Shown piece by piece: positions 23,713-31,866 of a stretch of DNA of 39,595 bases (positions within the stretch are counted from its first letter, which is position 1; every line of letters starts with the position of its first letter). The stretch comes from Rhodospirillales bacterium. Its GTDB lineage: Bacteria; Pseudomonadota; Alphaproteobacteria; Reyranellales; Reyranellaceae. The notes beneath the pieces were generated by a model. It made no database searches and was not told where the DNA came from. It saw nothing but the letters and a program-made list of their open reading frames with translations. The stretch spans positions 1 through 39,595 of the forward strand of contig WHTW01000068.1 of assembly GCA_009377525.1 (NCBI GenBank), in the 5' to 3' direction. Position numbers and translations under genes: made by a program.

Positions 23713-24993
23713 GTGCCAAGCCCCTCCGCCACATTCTTTCGCGACCATTTCGGTCTTCGCCATCCCTATCGCTTCGAGCGGGTGATCGTGGCCGGGCTGG
23801 CGATCCTGCTGGCGCTGCTCGCGTTGCTGGCCGCCGTGTGGATGCGGGCGACCGACGAACTGTCGCTCGGCGGGCCACGCGGCGAATACTTCCTCTATCT
23901 GCTCATCCTGCTCGTCCTGGTGCTGGCTCTTGTCCGTTGGCCGCGGCTCGCCGGCGTGGTCCTGGTGCTGATGGCCTTCGAGCTCGCCTGGGGGACGGGG
24001 CTGTTCGCCCTGCAGAGGGCAGGGCTTGGCGCTGCCTCGCTGATGCCGCCGGACAAATTCGAGCCGCAGCGCTTCGAATGGCATCCGCTGTTGCAGGCCG
24101 TGCCGATCCCCTCGCTCGAGCTCACCAGCTCGACGGGTCTCGCGATCCGGCACACGCGCGAGGGCACGCGCGGCCAGGACCCGGCGGGCAGTCTCGAGGG
24201 CAGGACCGTCGTTGCCACCTTCGGCGGATCGACGACCTACGACATCGGCGCGGGCGAGGGCGAAACCTGGCCCGATCGCCTGGCCCAGGCGCTGGGTGAC
24301 CATTACTTCGTCGTCAATCACGGCGTGCCGGGCTACACCACGGCCGAGCACCTGATCCAGACCGCCTTCTACCAGACCAGGTTCGGCAAGCCGCCGCGCT
24401 GCGCCATCTACTATGTCGGCTGGAACGATCTGCGCAACGCCCACATCGCCAGGCTCGATCCCGGCTACGCCGATTTCCATCTGCCGAGCCAGATCGATTC
24501 CCAGAAGGTGCGCCGCGTCGGCGGTGCGCATGTCACCTTCTCGCCGTTGCTGACGCTCCTGATGCGCTTCGTCGCCGCCAACCTCGACACCGCGCGCTAC
24601 TTCGCCGATCCCTACGGCCAGCCGCCGGCGAGCGGCGACGATCCCGACCTCGAAGCGATCTACAAACGCAACATCACGGCGATCTCGGCGATCAACCGCC
24701 AGCGCGGTGTGACGACCATCTGGGTCGGCCAGCTCCTGAACCGCGATCGGCTCATGGGCAATGGCCAATATGGCTGGCTGCCGCTGGTGCGCGATCGCGA
24801 TCTCTGGTCCATGCAGCAGAGGTTCAACGAGGTCCTCAAGCGGACGGCGGCTGGCCTGGACGACACCTATGTCGGCATCGATCCCGCATCCCTCGTCGGC
24901 GCCGACTTCGTCGATCAGGGTCACTTCTCGGTACGCGGCGCGAAGCGTTTTGCCGACGACCTGGCGCCGATCGTGCGTCAGCTCTGCCGCTAG
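23713..24993 (+). CDS. membrane-anchored SGNH/GDSL hydrolase
   Basis: 426 residues from a GTG start at 23713. Three hydrophobic segments (about residues 24-44, 58-75 and 79-97) precede a periplasmic SGNH domain. Its blocks are ATFGGSTTYDIG (GGST at 171-174, nucleophile Ser), a glycine in NHGVPGYTT, GWND at 236-239, and DQGHFSVRGAKRFAD near 400 with the catalytic Asp-His. Such membrane SGNH proteins often add or remove acyl groups on envelope polysaccharides or lipids; the substrate is not evident. No operon partner is visible. Confidence 0.85.
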   Translation: MPSPSATFFRDHFGLRHPYRFERVIVAGLAILLALLALLAAVWMRATDELSLGGPRGEYFLYLLILLVLVLALVRWPRLAGVVLVLMAFELAWGTGLFALQRAGLGAASLMPPDKFEPQRFEWHPLLQAVPIPSLELTSSTGLAIRHTREGTRGQDPAGSLEGRTVVATFGGSTTYDIGAGEGETWPDRLAQALGDHYFVVNHGVPGYTTAEHLIQTAFYQTRFGKPPRCAIYYVGWNDLRNAHIARLDPGYADFHLPSQIDSQKVRRVGGAHVTFSPLLTLLMRFVAANLDTARYFADPYGQPPASGDDPDLEAIYKRNITAISAINRQRGVTTIWVGQLLNRDRLMGNGQYGWLPLVRDRDLWSMQQRFNEVLKRTAAGLDDTYVGIDPASLVGADFVDQGHFSVRGAKRFADDLAPIVRQLCR

Positions 24994-25595
24994 CAGCTCG
25001 TCACGGAGGGTTGGAGTTGAGTCGCGCAAGGATCTGGAGCCGTTGCATGGGCTGTTGCCGGTTGGGGGCGCCGTGCTGACTTGAAAGCATTGCTGGCACT
25101 CGGGCTCGGCGACACAAGGAGTGGCGTCGTCACCTATACGATCCCCCAGATAGGGCCCTCTATGGAGCCCCAAAAGTCGCGAAAACGAAACGGGCCACCG
25201 CCGACCGAAGTTCTTGACATGATCATACTTGAGTTATAATATCGGCCTGTTGCGTTGCTTTCCCGCGTTGTCGCTCTATGCATCGTTGATCCGAGACCAT
25301 AAGGGTGCGGCAGATACCGTGCGGCCCGTCCGGCTGCTTGCATCCGGACGGGACGGGCTCGCCGCTCCAGCTCTCCGACGCGGCGATTCCGGTAGCGGAA
25401 CTGGCATAACTGTCTGAACTCGCAAGGCGGCCCAATCAATCAATAGAGGGTTCGCTCTCCTCCAACCACAAGAGCACTCTCTGCGAAGCGCGAAAACTCG
25501 TTGCGGAAATTGCGGGAATTGCGGGAATTCGCCCTTGGACCGCACCCCGTGAGTGAGACCGCAAAAATGCGGACAGCTGAGGTATGGTCGCGGCG
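24994..25595. other. 600-base gene-free region with a consensus promoter and leader
   Basis: No supportable gene lies between the SGNH hydrolase and the VOC gene. Contents: a promoter at 25214-25240; a stem-loop with arms CCCGTCCGG (25325-25333) and CCGGACGGG (25344-25352); and three tandem 9-base units TTGCGG(A/G)AA at 25501-25527. Short frames here show no family similarity. The region may be a long 5' leader of the VOC-SDR operon or contain a small RNA. Confidence 0.45.
25214..25240 (+). promoter_or_regulatory. strong sigma70 consensus promoter
   Basis: TTGACA at 25214-25219 and TATAAT at 25235-25240 are perfect consensus hexamers, separated by a short 15-base spacer. They stand out in this GC-rich sequence. 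Transcription would begin near 25247, about 350 bases ahead of the VOC gene, and run through the stem-loop at 25325-25352. The short spacer often means a promoter that needs an activator or is modulated by DNA topology. Confidence 0.6.
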
Positions 25596-25994
25596 ATGAT
25601 TTCCCACATCCATGTCGGCGTCGACGACTTCGAGTGCGCCTTTGCGTTCTATTCGGCCGTGCTGCCGGAGCTGGGTCTCGCGCTCAAGTTCAAGGAGCCG
25701 GAGAACGGCTGGGCTGGCTGGATGACGCCCGGCGTGGCGCGGCCGCTGTTCCTGGTCGGCCTGCCGTTCAATCGCCAGACCGCTTCGCCGGGCAACGGCC
25801 AGATGATCGCCTTGCTGGCGCCCGATCGCGCCGCCGTCGATCGCTGTCACGCCGTGGCGCTGGCCCACGGCGGCAGCTCCGCGGGCGCGCCGGGACTTCG
25901 CCCGCACTATCACGCCAACTACTACGGCGCTTATTTCCGCGATCCCGACGGCAACAAGCTCTGCGTCTGCTGTCATCAACCGGAGCCGACATGA
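25596..25994 (+). CDS. VOC-family (glyoxalase-like) protein
   Basis: 132 residues. It opens MISHIHVGVDDFECAFAFYSAVLPELGL, the standard first module of glyoxalase/bleomycin-resistance proteins, and ends HYHANYYGAYFRDPDGNKLCVCCH, the last metal-site strand. His in HIHVG and Glu/His-type ligands at the C-terminus suggest a metal site, although the usual final Glu is not obvious. I prefer the ATG at 25596 by family alignment over that at 25584, whose GAGG is only one base away. The stop overlaps the SDR start (ATGA at 25991), so the two are translationally coupled. Confidence 0.87.
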   Translation: MISHIHVGVDDFECAFAFYSAVLPELGLALKFKEPENGWAGWMTPGVARPLFLVGLPFNRQTASPGNGQMIALLAPDRAAVDRCHAVALAHGGSSAGAPGLRPHYHANYYGAYFRDPDGNKLCVCCHQPEPT

Positions 25995-26743
25995 CCCGCG
26001 CCATCCTGATCACCGGTGCCTCGTCCGGCATCGGTGCCGCCACCGCTCGCGCGCTCGCCGCACCCGATGCCGCTATCGCGCTGCATGCCCGCAAGAACCG
26101 CGCCGGCGCCGACAAGGTCGCCCAGGTCGTGCGCGACGCTGGCGGCCAGGCGCTGGTCGTCGAAGGCGATCTCGCCAGGCCCGGCACCGCGCGCCGCCTG
26201 GTCGACGAGACCGCCGCTGCCTTCGGCCGGCTCGACGTCGTGGTGAGCAACGCAGGCTTCGCCGACCGCCGCGCGATCGGCACGCTCGACCGCGCCGCCT
26301 GGGACGAGAGCCTGTCGGCCATGACCTCGGCCTTCTTCGAGCTGGCGACGGCCGCCAAGCCGTGGCTGGTGAAGGCCGGCGCCAACGGCCGCCTGGTCGG
26401 CGTGTCGTCCTTCGTGGCTCACGCCTATGCGCGCGGCCTGCCGATGTTCCCGGCCTCGGCCGCGGCGAAGGCCGGCATCGAGGCCTTTGCGCGCGCCATG
26501 GCGGTCGACCTCGCGTCGTCGGGCGCCACGGCCAATTGCGTGGCGCCGGGCCTGATCGAGAAGGATGCCGACGTCCATGCCGCCCTGTCGCGCGATCGCA
26601 TCGCCGAGATGAGCAAGCTGGTGCCGATCGGCCGCTACGGCAGGACGGCGGAAGTGGCTGCCGTGATCGCCTTTCTCTGTTCGCCCGGCGCGGGTTACGT
26701 CACGGGCCAGACCATCCATGTGAATGGCGGCCTGACGCTGTAG
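25991..26743 (+). CDS. SDR-family oxidoreductase with a non-classical active site
   Basis: 250 residues. The cofactor-binding motif is ILITGASSGIGAATARAL and the NNAG equivalent is VVSNAGFAD. SSFVAH carries the catalytic Ser, and the closing GYVTGQTIHVNGGLTL is classical. The YxxxK position instead reads FPASAAAKAG: the Lys is present, but the residue four before it is Ser and the only aromatic candidate is Phe seven before. It is coupled to the VOC gene, so the pair may process one substrate. A palindromic element begins nine bases after the stop. Confidence 0.88.
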   Translation: MTRAILITGASSGIGAATARALAAPDAAIALHARKNRAGADKVAQVVRDAGGQALVVEGDLARPGTARRLVDETAAAFGRLDVVVSNAGFADRRAIGTLDRAAWDESLSAMTSAFFELATAAKPWLVKAGANGRLVGVSSFVAHAYARGLPMFPASAAAKAGIEAFARAMAVDLASSGATANCVAPGLIEKDADVHAALSRDRIAEMSKLVPIGRYGRTAEVAAVIAFLCSPGAGYVTGQTIHVNGGLTL

Positions 26744-26751
26744 AGTCTTCC

Positions 26752-26808
26752 GGACCGCCGGCTTCCAGCCGGCTCATGATCATGAGGCCGGCTGGAAGCC
26801 GGCGGTCC
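26752..26808. repeat. palindromic element, family A copy 1
   Basis: 22-base arms beginning GGACCGCCGGCTTCC and ending GGAAGCCGGCGGTCC flank a short centre with the palindrome CATGATCATG. The left outer flank reads GTCTTCC (end type B) and the right outer flank AGAAGAGCATGA (end type A), so the element is oriented. Copies 2 and 3 lie at 31867-32017 and 33867-33919. Placed nine bases after the SDR stop, it may also act as a transcript-end hairpin. Confidence 0.9.
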
Positions 26809-26854
26809 AGAAGAGCATGAACCTTATCCACCGGCCGCTTCCTTGCCGCGGCGG

Positions 26855-26883
26855 GTGTCGGATTTCTGTAACCGAACCGTCGC
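26855..26883 (+). promoter_or_regulatory. candidate Pho box upstream of phnC
   Basis: Three 7-base units spaced by four bases (11-base period) read GTGTCGG-ATTT-CTGTAAC-CGAA-CCGTCGC. Compared with the PhoB repeat CTGTCAT they match at 4, 5 and 4 of 7 positions. The location, about 58 bases ahead of the phnC start, is right for PhoB control, which is usual for phn genes. The match is only moderate. Confidence 0.4.
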
Positions 26884-26940
26884 CTTTGTGCAGCCTGCCG
26901 CCGCTACCCAGCGTGAAAGGAAGCTTTGCGAGGGTGTCCG

Positions 26941-27749
26941 GTGCTGCGACTGGAAGGCGTCACCAAGAGTTTTGGCGACAAGCGGGCCGTCGACCAGGTG
27001 TCGCTGGTCGTGCCCGTGGGCCAGCTGGTCGGCGTGATCGGCCGCTCGGGGGCCGGCAAGTCGACCTTGCTGCGCATGATCAATCGCCTGGGCGATCCGA
27101 CCGATGGCGGCATCCTGTTCGGCGACACCGACATCACCGCCCTCAAGGGCCGCGCCCTGCGCCAGTGGCGGGCGCGCTGCGCCATGATCTTCCAGCAGTT
27201 CAATCTCGCCGGCCGGCTCGACGTGCTGAACAACGTCATGATGGGCCGGCTCAATCGGGTCGGAACCGCGCGGGCGCTGCTCAAGCTGTGGAGCGAGGAC
27301 GACCGGGCCATCGCCCTTTCCGCGTTGGATCAGTTCGACATGGCGGGCCTTGCCGCCCAACGGGCCGATACGCTCTCCGGCGCCAGCAGCGGGTCGCGAT
27401 CGCCCGGGCGATGGTCCAGGAGCCCGACATCATCCTGGCCGACGAACCGATCGCCTCGCTCGATCCGCGCAACACCAAGGTCGTCATGGACTCGCTGCTG
27501 CGCATCAACAAGCACTTCGGCATCACCGTCGTCTGCAACCTGCATTCGCTCGACACCGCCCGGGCCTACTGCGACCGGCTGGTCGGCATGGCCCAGGGCA
27601 GGGTGGTGTTCGACGGTACTCCACAAACCCTTACCGACGACGTCGCGCGCGAGCTTTATGGGCTCGACGCAGGCGAAGTCATGGACACGGCCGGCACCGC
27701 GTTGCCCCTGCCGGCGCAAGGGGTTCGTCCCTCTCTCGCCGTCGCCTGA
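26941..27749 (+). pseudogene. phnC: phosphonate ABC transporter ATPase PhnC, frameshifted
   Basis: The reading starts at GTG 26941 (AGGG at 26931-26934) as LRLEGVTKSFGDKRAVDQVS. It has Walker A GRSGAGKST and FQQFNLAGRLDVLNNVM, up to DTLSG at about 27380. There the frame breaks. The downstream frame resumes with QQRVAIARAMVQEPDIILADEPIASLDP and runs to the PhnC C-terminus and stop at 27749. The DNA CTCTCCGGCGCCAGCAG needs one more G to encode LSGGQQ, so one base (or four, relative to LSGGQQQ) is missing in the ABC signature. As read, the protein loses its ATPase signature and Walker B. Either a sequencing error or a true null. It normally energises PhnD-PhnE phosphonate import. Confidence 0.88.
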
Positions 27750-27796
27750 CGCAGAAGAAATCCACGCCCTCTCCAACCGAGCCACCGGAGTCCCGC

Positions 27797-28738
27797 ATGA
27801 TCAAACGACGTTCGACCCTGGCGTTCGCCGCCGGCGCCCTGGCCCTCGGCCTGCCCGGCCTCTCCTCCGCTCAGGACTGGAAGGCCAAGTATCCCGAGAT
27901 CGTGGTGGCGATCGTGCCGTCGGAGAATGCCAGCGGCGTCGTCGACCGCTTCACTCCCTTCGCGAAGTATCTCGAGAAGGAGCTCGGCACGAAGGTGACC
28001 CTGCGCGTCGCCAACGACTACACCGCGGTCATTGAGGGCATGAAGAATCGGCAGATCCATGTCGGCTACTTCGGGCCCGGCTCCTATGCGCGTGCCTATA
28101 CCGTCTCTGGCGGCAACACCGTCGCCTTCGGCACGGCCCAGAACCAGGACGGCTCGATCGGCTACTACTCGGTCGTCTATGTGAAGGCCGATAGCCCCTA
28201 CAAGACGCTGGACGACCTCAAGGGCAAGAAGCTCGGCATGGTCGATGTGGAGTCGACGTCCGGATACAAGGCGCCGACGTTCTTCATGTCGCGCGAAGGC
28301 AAGGCGCCGAACCAGTTCTTCTCGGTGGCGCAAGTGACCGGCAGCCACGAGAACGCCGTGCTCGCCATGGCGCAGGGTACGGTCGATGCGGCGACGAACT
28401 GGTGGAACTCGGATACCGATTCCAACCTGACGCGCATGATCAACAAGGGCATGCTCAAGAAGGCGGACGGCACGCCGATGAAATACGAGGATTTCCGCGT
28501 CGTCTGGAAATCGCCGCTGCTCGCCGCTTCGCCGTTTGCCTACCTCAATGACATGCCTGACGCGCTCAAGAAGGCGATCGCGGACGCCTTCTATCAGGCG
28601 CACAAGAAGGACAAGGCGGCCTTCGAGAAGCTGTCGGACGGCAAGGACCTCGCCTTCGTTCCGGTCGGCCACAAGGACTATCTCGAGTTCATCGAGCTCA
28701 ACAAGCATCTCGAGGAACTGCGCCGCAAGAAGAGCTGA
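27797..28738 (+). CDS. phnD: phosphonate ABC transporter substrate-binding protein PhnD
   Basis: 313 residues with an N-terminal signal peptide (STLAFAAGALALGLPGLSSA, cleavage after residue 25). The mature protein has IVVAIVPSENASGVVDRFTPFAKYLEKELGTKV, VGYFGPGSYARAY and YKTLDDLKGKKLGMVDVESTSGYKAP, all standard for PhnD/PtxB-type receptors. The ST(S)GY segment contributes to the phosphonate-binding site. It captures phosphonates in the periplasm for the PhnE channel. GGAG at 27787-27790 precedes the ATG. It begins 47 bases after phnC in the same operon. Confidence 0.95.
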   Translation: MIKRRSTLAFAAGALALGLPGLSSAQDWKAKYPEIVVAIVPSENASGVVDRFTPFAKYLEKELGTKVTLRVANDYTAVIEGMKNRQIHVGYFGPGSYARAYTVSGGNTVAFGTAQNQDGSIGYYSVVYVKADSPYKTLDDLKGKKLGMVDVESTSGYKAPTFFMSREGKAPNQFFSVAQVTGSHENAVLAMAQGTVDAATNWWNSDTDSNLTRMINKGMLKKADGTPMKYEDFRVVWKSPLLAASPFAYLNDMPDALKKAIADAFYQAHKKDKAAFEKLSDGKDLAFVPVGHKDYLEFIELNKHLEELRRKKS

Positions 28739-28844
28739 TGAGTTCTTCTTCGCGGACCCTGCGACTGGTTGGTGCTTTTGGTTTTGCAGCCGCCAAGACG
28801 CCAACCAGCATCACCGGGGAGAAGGTGACCACGGGTTTGCGGAC

Positions 28845-29729
28845 GTGAGGACAGTTCCGCTTCTCCCGCCGGCCCAGCTCTCGCCGCTGGCGCACGCTTA
28901 TGACGCTGCCGTCGCCGCCAAGCGCCGTTGGACCATGCTTGGCCTGGCCCTGGTCCTGATCTTTTCCATGCTGTCGGCATGGATCGGCGAAGTGGACCCG
29001 GCGAAGTTCTGGAACGGCCTGCCGCGCTTCGCCAGCTATTTCCACGACATCCTGCCGCAGTTGCGTCTGGAGAGCCTCGGCGCCGACCTCGAGGAGTGGT
29101 TCTGGAACCTCGACGGATGGCTGGCCCTGCTGCTCGACACGCTGCTCGTGGCCTATGTCGGCACCTTGTTCGGTGCCATCGCGGCCTTCGTTTTGTGCTT
29201 TCTGGCCTCCGCCAATGTGACCCGCTCGGCCACGCTGCGGTTCGCCTCCCGGCGGCTGCTGGAGTTCTGCCGAACCGTGCCCGAGATCGTGTTTGCCCTG
29301 ATGTTCGTCTACGCCTTCGGTTTCGGCGCGATGCCCGGCGTTCTTGCCATCGCCATCCACACCGCCGGCGCGCTCGGCAAGCAGTTCTCCGAGGTCGTCG
29401 AGAATGTGAACATGCATCCGGTCGAAGGCCTGACGGCCACCGGCGCCACCTATGTCGAGACCATCCGCTTCGGCGTGGTGCCCCAGATCCTGTCGAACTT
29501 CATGAGCTATTCGTTGCTGCGCTTCGAGATCAACGTTCGCGGCGCGACAGTTCTCGGCTTCGTCGGCGCCGGCGGCATCGGCAAGGAACTCATCTCGTCG
29601 ATACGCCAATTCTACTACGCCGACGTAAGCGCCATCCTGCTCATCATCATCGCGACTGTCTTTCTCATCGATTGGCTGACGGAACGGCTGCGCCATCGAT
29701 TGCTGAGCCTCGATGGTGCCGAGCAATGA
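28845..29729 (+). CDS. phnE: phosphonate ABC transporter permease PhnE1
   Basis: 294 residues from a proposed GTG start at 28845; a later ATG at 28935 would begin inside the first membrane segment, and no good Shine-Dalgarno is visible. It has about six membrane segments and the cytoplasmic EAA loop EGLTATGATYVETIRFGVVPQI, which contacts the ATPase. GAGGIGKELISSIRQFYY near the end is characteristic of PhnE. It pairs with the adjacent PhnE2 to form the inner-membrane phosphonate channel. The stop overlaps the phnE2 start (ATGA at 29726). Confidence 0.9.
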   Translation: MRTVPLLPPAQLSPLAHAYDAAVAAKRRWTMLGLALVLIFSMLSAWIGEVDPAKFWNGLPRFASYFHDILPQLRLESLGADLEEWFWNLDGWLALLLDTLLVAYVGTLFGAIAAFVLCFLASANVTRSATLRFASRRLLEFCRTVPEIVFALMFVYAFGFGAMPGVLAIAIHTAGALGKQFSEVVENVNMHPVEGLTATGATYVETIRFGVVPQILSNFMSYSLLRFEINVRGATVLGFVGAGGIGKELISSIRQFYYADVSAILLIIIATVFLIDWLTERLRHRLLSLDGAEQ

Positions 29730-30577
29730 CCCGACGAATTGACGTTGACCGCGCCCGCTTGAAGGACCGATATCCGGAGACCTTTCGTACGCCTGTGCTG
29801 GCGCGCACGGTCTACCTTGCGATCGTCACGGCAGGCGCTGGCCTCGCCATCTACGCCTTGTGGCGCTTCGGATTTTCACCCGGCAAGTTTCTCGACGGCC
29901 TGGGCAAGCTCGGCACCGTCATTGCCCTGATGGTGCCGCCGGATCCGGGCAGTCAGCTCTGGAAGTATGTTGCGGCACTCGGTGAGACCCTGTCGATCGC
30001 CTTCCTTGGCACGCTGGGCGCGGCCATCCTCGCGCTCCCGGCCAGCATGCTTGCTGCCAAGAACGTCGTCGCGAACCGGATCGTCCACTTCGCCAGTCGC
30101 CGCTTCCTGGATTCGATCCGCGGCATCGACACCCTGATCTGGGCGCTCATCTGGATCAATGTCGTGGGCCTTGGACCTTTCGCCGGCATCCTCGCCATAA
30201 TGACTTCGGACTTCGGTTCCTTTGGCAAGCTGTTTTCGGAAGCGATCGAGGCTTCCGATCGCAAGCCGGTGGACGGCGTGACGTCTGCTGGCGGCTCCGA
30301 TCTGCACGGTTTCCGCTTTGGTGTGCTTCCCCAGGTCTTGCCTATCCTGTTGAGCCAGGTTCTCTACTACTTCGAGAGCAACACGCGGTCGGCCACCATC
30401 ATCGGCATCGTCGGCGCGGGCGGCATCGGCCTCTATCTCGCCAACGAGATCGCCCAGGCCGAGTGGCAAAGTGTCGCCTTCCTGATCCTCATGATTCTTG
30501 CCACTGTGGCACTCATCGACTGGATATCCGCAAAGATCCGCTTTGCAGTGATCGGCCGTCGTGGAGTGGTTGCTTGA
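29726..30577 (+). CDS. phnE: phosphonate ABC transporter permease PhnE2
   Basis: 283 residues, paralogous to PhnE1. The EAA loop reads DGVTSAGGSDLHGFRFGVLPQVLP, and the C-terminal signature is VGAGGIGLYLANEIAQAEWQ. TRTVYLAIVTAGAGL and later segments give about six membrane helices. RGIDTLIWALIWINVVGLGPFAG corresponds to the PhnE segment before the loop. Two PhnE permeases are common in alphaproteobacterial phn operons. Translation is coupled at both ends: ATGA with phnE1 and TTGA with the DUF1045 gene. Confidence 0.93.
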   Translation: MTRRIDVDRARLKDRYPETFRTPVLARTVYLAIVTAGAGLAIYALWRFGFSPGKFLDGLGKLGTVIALMVPPDPGSQLWKYVAALGETLSIAFLGTLGAAILALPASMLAAKNVVANRIVHFASRRFLDSIRGIDTLIWALIWINVVGLGPFAGILAIMTSDFGSFGKLFSEAIEASDRKPVDGVTSAGGSDLHGFRFGVLPQVLPILLSQVLYYFESNTRSATIIGIVGAGGIGLYLANEIAQAEWQSVAFLILMILATVALIDWISAKIRFAVIGRRGVVA

Positions 30578-31329
30578 GCATAGTAGTAGAGTCCGTGCCC
30601 GTCCCGCGTTATACCTTTTATTACGCTCCTCGGCCCGAGGAGGGGCTGGCCGTCTCCGCCAGCCAATGGCTCGGCCGCAACGCCGAGACCGGACAGAGCC
30701 GGCCGCTCAAGCCGGCGTCGGCCTTCACCGTCGAGCGCCTGGCCGAGATCACCGCCGAACCGCGGCTTTACGGCTTCCACGGCACGTTCAAGGCGCCGAT
30801 CGTGCTCGGCGACGGCGTCACCGAACGCGATCTGTTGGCGGCGGCCGGGGACTTCGCCGTTGGCCGACGGTCCGTCATCGTACCGTCGATGACGCTCACC
30901 TGCATGTCGGGCTTCATGGCGCTGGTGCCCAGTCAGCCTTCGGTCGAGCTGCAGGATCTCGCCGATAGCTGCGTCATCGAGTTCGACGAGTTTCGCCAGC
31001 CCGCCGACGAGGCCGAGCTGGCGCGCCGTCGCGCCGCCGGCCTGTCGCCGCGCCAGGAAGAGCTGCTGTTGCGCTGGGGCTATCCCTATGTGCTCGAGGA
31101 GTGGCGCTTCCACCTCACCTTGACCGGACGCATCGGCGATGACGGCGAGCGATCGGCGATCACCGACCTGCTGCGCCGCCAGTTCGTGGGTTTCATCGAC
31201 CGGCCGCTGCAGGTGCGCGATCTCTGCGTGTTTCGTCAGCCTGCGGCCGGCGGTCCGTTCACCGCCCTGGCGCGCTTCACGCTCGGCGGCGGACGCCGGG
31301 TGAGTAGCGAAGTGTGGCGAGCAGCCTGA
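30574..31329 (+). CDS. DUF1045 phosphonate-metabolism protein, 2H phosphoesterase-like
   Basis: 251 residues from TTG at 30574, which overlaps the phnE2 stop and has GGAG seven bases upstream; GTG at 30595 is the alternative. The body starts PRYTFYYAPRPEEGLAVSASQWLGRN. Two histidine motifs, GFHGTFKAP and FHLTLTG, match the paired H-x-T/S of the 2H phosphoesterase superfamily. DUF1045 proteins accompany C-P lyase genes, and a cyclic-phosphate phosphodiesterase role (as for PhnPP/RcsF-like steps) is plausible but inferred; no phnP is present here. The last 53 bases overlap phnN on the opposite strand. Confidence 0.9.
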   Translation: MSIVVESVPVPRYTFYYAPRPEEGLAVSASQWLGRNAETGQSRPLKPASAFTVERLAEITAEPRLYGFHGTFKAPIVLGDGVTERDLLAAAGDFAVGRRSVIVPSMTLTCMSGFMALVPSQPSVELQDLADSCVIEFDEFRQPADEAELARRRAAGLSPRQEELLLRWGYPYVLEEWRFHLTLTGRIGDDGERSAITDLLRRQFVGFIDRPLQVRDLCVFRQPAAGGPFTALARFTLGGGRRVSSEVWRAA

Positions 31330-31858
31330 CGAAGTCTTCGGCAGCGGCATCGAGCGCGCCGTCGTTGACGATGGTGACCAGCCGGGCGTCGTTCACCGCG
31401 TAGGCGTCGCTGCGGGCCAGCCGGCTCGCTGCCGCGGCGGCAGTCTCGCGCCCGCGCGCGCTCAGCCTTGCCCGGAGCTTGTCGAGCGCCGCCGTGATCA
31501 GCACGGGATGCAATCCGGGGTCGCTGCCCGCCATTTTCTCGTAGTGCTCGCGCGAGCCGCTCACCACCACGGTGAGGCCGGCGGCGCGCCAGGCGTCGAT
31601 CTCCCGGCCGATGCCGATGCCGTAGTCGTTGCCGTGGGCGTGCCAGTGGAAGGCGAAGAGGCCATGGGCGCGGCGCAGGGCGAATTCGGCGCGGCTCAGG
31701 GCCACGTGGTTCTCGCCGCCGACATCGGCCGGCCGCGTGATGTAGCGATGGGCGAAGGCGACCGGCGCCTCGACCGACAGCATGCCGCGCGCCCGATCGA
31801 GCACGGAATCCTTGCCGGCCCCCGACGGGCCCATGACGTAGACGAGAGGGCCGGTCAT
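31277..31858 (-). CDS. phnN: ribose 1,5-bisphosphokinase PhnN
   Basis: 193 residues with P-loop GPSGAGKDS near the N-terminus (YVMGPSGAGKDSVLDRAR), FAHRYITRPAD, and FAFHWHAHGNDYGIG, the hallmark of guanylate-kinase-like PhnN proteins. PhnN phosphorylates ribose 1,5-bisphosphate to PRPP, the final step of C-P lyase carbon salvage. It is the last gene of the reverse phn operon and is separated from phnM by a 172-base gap that is almost entirely palindromic element. Its 3' end is antisense to DUF1045. Confidence 0.93.
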   Translation of the reverse strand: MTGPLVYVMGPSGAGKDSVLDRARGMLSVEAPVAFAHRYITRPADVGGENHVALSRAEFALRRAHGLFAFHWHAHGNDYGIGIGREIDAWRAAGLTVVVSGSREHYEKMAGSDPGLHPVLITAALDKLRARLSARGRETAAAAASRLARSDAYAVNDARLVTIVNDGALDAAAEDFVRLLATLRYSPGVRRRA

Positions 31859-31866
31859 CGTCTTCC

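Noticed and set aside
23197..25173. A 658-codon minus-strand frame ending in OsmC
   Set aside because: Only the last 149 codons are OsmC; the rest is antisense to the SGNH hydrolase and lacks any domain. The true start is the ATG at 23646.
25229..25439. Short frames on both strands downstream of the consensus promoter
   Set aside because: No ribosome-binding site, no family similarity, and proline/arginine-rich composition typical of chance frames in GC-rich DNA.
27797..28035. Continuation of the first phnC frame to 28035
   Set aside because: After the frameshift the frame has no PhnC similarity and simply runs through phnD out of frame.
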